A stretch of 15,804 bases of DNA from MGBC113645 sp036308445 (GTDB lineage: Bacteria; Bacillota_I; Bacilli_A; Erysipelotrichales; Coprobacillaceae): assembly GCA_036308445.1 (NCBI GenBank), contig JAXJVS010000086.1:1-15804 (forward strand), read 5' to 3'. Position 1 is the stretch's first letter, and every line of letters starts with the position of its first letter. The position numbers were made by a program, and so were the translations under genes. Shown piece by piece: positions 13,260-15,804 of this stretch. The notes under the pieces are model-generated. The model searched no databases, was not told where the DNA came from, and saw only the letters and a list, made by a program, of their open reading frames with translations.

Positions 13260-13526
13260 ATGTTAACTAAAGCTGAAAAACAAGCAATCATGCAAGAATA
13301 TGCAAGATGTGAAGGAGATACAGGTTCTCCAGAAGTACAAATCGCAGTATTAACTGCTGATATCAACAAATTAAATGAACACTTCAAAGTTCATAAAAAA
13401 GATTATCATTCAAATAGAGGTCTTTTAAAGAAAGTTGGTAGAAGAAGAGATTTATTAAAATACTTAAAGAACAAAGATATCGAAAGATATAGAACTTTAG
13501 TTGCTAAATTAGGATTAAGAAGATAG
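13260..13526 (+). CDS. rpsO: 30S ribosomal protein S15
   Basis: An 88-residue four-helix protein that binds the 16S rRNA three-way junction early in small-subunit assembly; the family length is 88-89. The signatures are GDTGSPEVQIAVLTADINKLNEH (19-41), HKKDYHSNRGLLKKVGRRR (45-63) and the end DIERYRTLVAKLGLRR, with conserved His41, Asp48 and Ser51-type rRNA contacts in place. AGGAGG is eight bases before the ATG. It has its own promoter, leader and terminator, although it sits directly before pnp in the common bacterial rpsO-pnp order. Confidence 0.98.
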   Translation: MLTKAEKQAIMQEYARCEGDTGSPEVQIAVLTADINKLNEHFKVHKKDYHSNRGLLKKVGRRRDLLKYLKNKDIERYRTLVAKLGLRR

Positions 13527-13554
13527 TAGATACTTATGTGTCTACTTTTCTTTT
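13525..13554 (+). terminator. rpsO terminator
   Basis: A 9-bp stem (AGTAGATAC 13525-13533 with GTGTCTACT 13538-13546, one G-T pair), loop TTAT, tail TTTTCTTTT. The stem starts inside the TAG stop. It separates rpsO from pnp, which then has its own promoter. Confidence 0.85.
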
Positions 13555-13577
13555 AGTGAATATTTGGTAAAAAATGT

Positions 13578-13605
13578 TTGTTATTATGGTTATTTATGCT
13601 ATAAT
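13578..13605 (+). promoter_or_regulatory. pnp promoter, extended -10
   Basis: TTGTTA (13578-13583), 16-base spacer, then TGCTATAAT with a perfect -10 at 13600-13605. The predicted start near 13612 gives a short leader of about 24 bases with GAGGTG as ribosome site. Confidence 0.8.
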
Positions 13606-13635
13606 ATCAAAGATAATAAATGAGGTGGAAATAGA

Positions 13636-15780
13636 ATGTCAAAACAAGTGTTTAGTATGGATTTTTATGGTAAAAAAATTACCGTAGAAACTGGTGAATT
13701 AGCTAAACAGGCTAATGGATCAGTATTAGTAAGATACGATGATACAGTTATCTTATCAACTGCTGTAGCTGGTAAAGAACCTAAAGATGTAGATTTTTTC
13801 CCACTAACAGTTACATATGAAGAAAAATTATATTCAGTAGGAAAGATTCCTGGTGGATTTTTAAAGAGAGAAGGACGTCCAAGCGAACATGGGACTTTAA
13901 CTGCTCGTATGATTGATAGACCAATCCGTCCATTATTTGCTGATGGATTTAGAAATGAAGTACAGATTGTTAATACAGTATTATCTGTTGATCAGAATGC
14001 TTCTCCTGAAATGGCAGCTATGTTAGGTGCTTCTTTAGCATTATGTGTTAGTGATATTCCTTTTAATGGGCCTATTGCTGGTGTTAATGTTGGTTTAATT
14101 GATGGTGAATTTACTGTTAATGCTGGACCGGAAGCAATGGAAAGAAGTTTAATTAACTTAGAAGTTGCTGGTACTAAGGATGCTATTAACATGGTTGAAG
14201 CTGATGCTAAAGAAGTAGATGAAGATACGATGTTAAATGCTTTATTATTTGGTCATGAAAAGATTAAAGAATTAATTGCTTTCCAGGAAAAAGTAGTAGA
14301 AGCATGTGGTAAGGAAAAATTAGAAATTCCTTTATTTGAATTGGATCCTGCAATTGTTGAAGAAGTTGAAGCTATTGCTAAGGATAGAATGATTGCAGCT
14401 GTTCAAATTCCAGGAAAACTTGAAAGATATGGTGCGATTGATGATATTAATGCTGAAGTTGTAGCTATGTTTGAAGAAAGAGAATATGCTGATATTAAAG
14501 AACAGGAAAAAGTCATTAAACAAGTTAAAATTGTTTTACATGATTTAGAAAAAGATGAAGTAAGACGTTTAATTACTGAAGATAAGATTAGACCTGATGG
14601 TAGAAAGGTAGATGAAATCAGACCTTTAAATGCTCAAGTAGATTTATTACCAAGAGTTCATGGTTCTGCTTTATTTACTCGTGGTGAAACACAGGTTTTA
14701 TCAATTTGTACATTAGGTGCTTTAGGTGAACATCAAAAGATTGATGGTTTAGGTTTAGAAGATCAAAAGAGATTTATGCATCATTATAACTTCCCACCAT
14801 ATTCAGTAGGTGAAACTGGAAGAATGGGAGCTCCAGGTCGTAGAGAAATTGGACATGGTGCTTTAGGTGAAAGAGCTTTAGCTCAAGTTATTCCTAGTGA
14901 AAATGAATTCCCATATACAATTCGTGTTGTATCTGAAGTATTAGAATCTAATGGTTCTTCTTCTCAAGGTTCTATCTGTGCTTCTTCTATGGCTTTAATG
15001 GCTGCTGGTGTACCTATTTCAAATCCAGTGAGTGGTGTAGCTATGGGATTAGTTAAAAAAGGTGATGATTATACTATTTTAACTGATATTCAAGGTATGG
15101 AAGATCATTTAGGAGATATGGATTTTAAAGTGGCTGGTACTAAGAATGGTATTTGTGCTTTACAGATGGATATTAAGATTGATGGTATTACTAAAGAAAT
15201 CTTACAAGAAGCTTTAGCTCAGGCTAAAGTAGGTAGAGCTCAAATTATGGAATGCATGTTAGGTGCTATTAATGAACCTAGAAAACAATTAAGTGAATAT
15301 GCTCCAAAAGTATATATGATGAAAATTGATCCAGAACAGATTAGAGATGTTATTGGTACTGGTGGTAAAACTATCAATGAAATTATTGAAAAATCTAATG
15401 ATGTTAAGATTGATATTGAACAAGATGGTCGTGTAACTATTTATCATTATGATCAGGCTTCAATTGATATTGCTGCTAAATTAATTGAAAGAATTGTTAA
15501 GAAAGCAGAAGTTGGAGAAGTTTATGATGGTAAAGTTGTAAGAGTTGAAGATAAATTTGCGTTTGTAGAATTATTTGAAGGAACTAATGGATTCTTACAT
15601 GTGGGAGATGTTGCACATGAAAGAGTTAATAAAGTTTCTGATGTCTTAAAACTTGGTGATATCGTTAAAGTTAAAGTTTCAAAAATTACAGATAAAGGTG
15701 TTAATGTTTCTAGAAAAGCATTATTACCAAAACCAATTCCTCAAAAAGCAGAAAAAAAGGAAGAAACAGTTAGTGAATAA
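13636..15780 (+). CDS. pnp: Polyribonucleotide nucleotidyltransferase (PNPase)
   Basis: The trimeric phosphorolytic 3'-5' exoribonuclease of mRNA decay, 714 residues, full length. Domains in order: RNase PH-like 1 (about 1-215, with PLTVTYEEKLY and RMIDRPIRPLF), an all-alpha linker, RNase PH-like 2 (about 320-545) with EDHLGDMDFKVAG carrying the catalytic Asp490 and Asp496, a KH domain (about 560-605) with the GxxG loop GTGG near 573-576, and an S1 domain (about 628-700) with FLHVGDVAHERV and ending in VSRKALL. The last 15 residues are charged. Start follows GAGGTG at eight bases. Its own extended -10 promoter and the upstream rpsO terminator indicate separate transcription. In Firmicutes PNPase works with RNase J/Y; those genes are not in this window. 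Confidence 0.98.
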   Translation: MSKQVFSMDFYGKKITVETGELAKQANGSVLVRYDDTVILSTAVAGKEPKDVDFFPLTVTYEEKLYSVGKIPGGFLKREGRPSEHGTLTARMIDRPIRPLFADGFRNEVQIVNTVLSVDQNASPEMAAMLGASLALCVSDIPFNGPIAGVNVGLIDGEFTVNAGPEAMERSLINLEVAGTKDAINMVEADAKEVDEDTMLNALLFGHEKIKELIAFQEKVVEACGKEKLEIPLFELDPAIVEEVEAIAKDRMIAAVQIPGKLERYGAIDDINAEVVAMFEEREYADIKEQEKVIKQVKIVLHDLEKDEVRRLITEDKIRPDGRKVDEIRPLNAQVDLLPRVHGSALFTRGETQVLSICTLGALGEHQKIDGLGLEDQKRFMHHYNFPPYSVGETGRMGAPGRREIGHGALGERALAQVIPSENEFPYTIRVVSEVLESNGSSSQGSICASSMALMAAGVPISNPVSGVAMGLVKKGDDYTILTDIQGMEDHLGDMDFKVAGTKNGICALQMDIKIDGITKEILQEALAQAKVGRAQIMECMLGAINEPRKQLSEYAPKVYMMKIDPEQIRDVIGTGGKTINEIIEKSNDVKIDIEQDGRVTIYHYDQASIDIAAKLIERIVKKAEVGEVYDGKVVRVEDKFAFVELFEGTNGFLHVGDVAHERVNKVSDVLKLGDIVKVKVSKITDKGVNVSRKALLPKPIPQKAEKKEETVSE

Positions 15781-15804
15781 GATTATTTTAGCAAGTCTTT
15801 CTCC

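Noticed and set aside
13992..14523. Two minus-strand open frames inside pnp
   Set aside because: Both are antisense to highly conserved PNPase coding sequence with no start signals; they follow from codon bias on the opposite strand.
1..15804. Mobile elements, CRISPR, tRNA or rRNA genes, phage genes
   Set aside because: No transposase, integrase, regularly spaced repeats, tRNA-like cloverleaf or rRNA sequence was recognised; base composition looks even throughout.
1..15804. Mycoplasma-type genetic code (TGA = Trp), suggested by the AT-richness
   Set aside because: TGA ends the nitroreductase, transporter and Nudix genes at positions that fit family lengths, directly followed by terminators or promoters, and tryptophans are coded by TGG.

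Overview
The window is one AT-rich stretch (roughly 30% G+C by eye) of a low-G+C Firmicutes chromosome. TGA is a genuine stop (it ends the nitroreductase, the transporter and the Nudix gene, and all proteins keep family lengths), so the code is standard, not the Mollicutes code. AGGAGG/GGTGAT Shine-Dalgarno sites, a T-box, CIRCE (HrcA) operators and sigma-A promoters all fit Firmicutes. An Erysipelotrichia/Coprobacillaceae-type gut bacterium is my best guess from protein resemblance; this is inference.

Layout. 1-2019: the tail of an unrecognised gene, an S51 (peptidase E-like) hydrolase, a small PH-domain protein and a Cof-type HAD phosphatase joined by a TAATG overlap, closed by a strong terminator. 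2141-2458: the only minus-strand gene, a short pyrophosphatase-like protein, convergent with the HAD gene and divergent from htpG. 2452-4457: htpG, with a consensus promoter between two CIRCE-like operators and its own terminator. 4487-5023: a nitroreductase. 5020-6895: tyrS under a tyrosine T-box, followed in the same transcript by a lipoprotein with a trigger-factor-like PPIase domain. 6942-8702: truB-ribF, translationally coupled. 8704-10949: a MerR-type regulator fused to a five-helix membrane domain and a predicted extracellular C-terminus, behind a 19-bp-spacer MerR-type promoter, with an EamA/DMT transporter 33 bases downstream. 10988-13140: a compact trio of an M1-like zinc peptidase, a GNAT acetyltransferase and a Nudix hydrolase. 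13148-15780: rpsO with a structured leader and its own promoter and terminator, then pnp with an extended -10 promoter.

Most genes are housekeeping: protein folding (htpG, PPIase lipoprotein), tRNA charging and modification (tyrS, truB), flavin cofactor supply (ribF, which could feed the FMN-dependent nitroreductase), ribosome (rpsO) and RNA decay (pnp). The parts deserving a second look are the tandem CIRCE arrangement whose first arm overlaps the start codon of the divergent pyrophosphatase-like gene, the membrane-anchored MerR protein with its transporter, and the peptidase/acetyltransferase/Nudix trio. I saw no phage, insertion sequence, CRISPR array, tRNA or rRNA, and no clear previously undescribed system; the MerR-membrane fusion is the nearest candidate.
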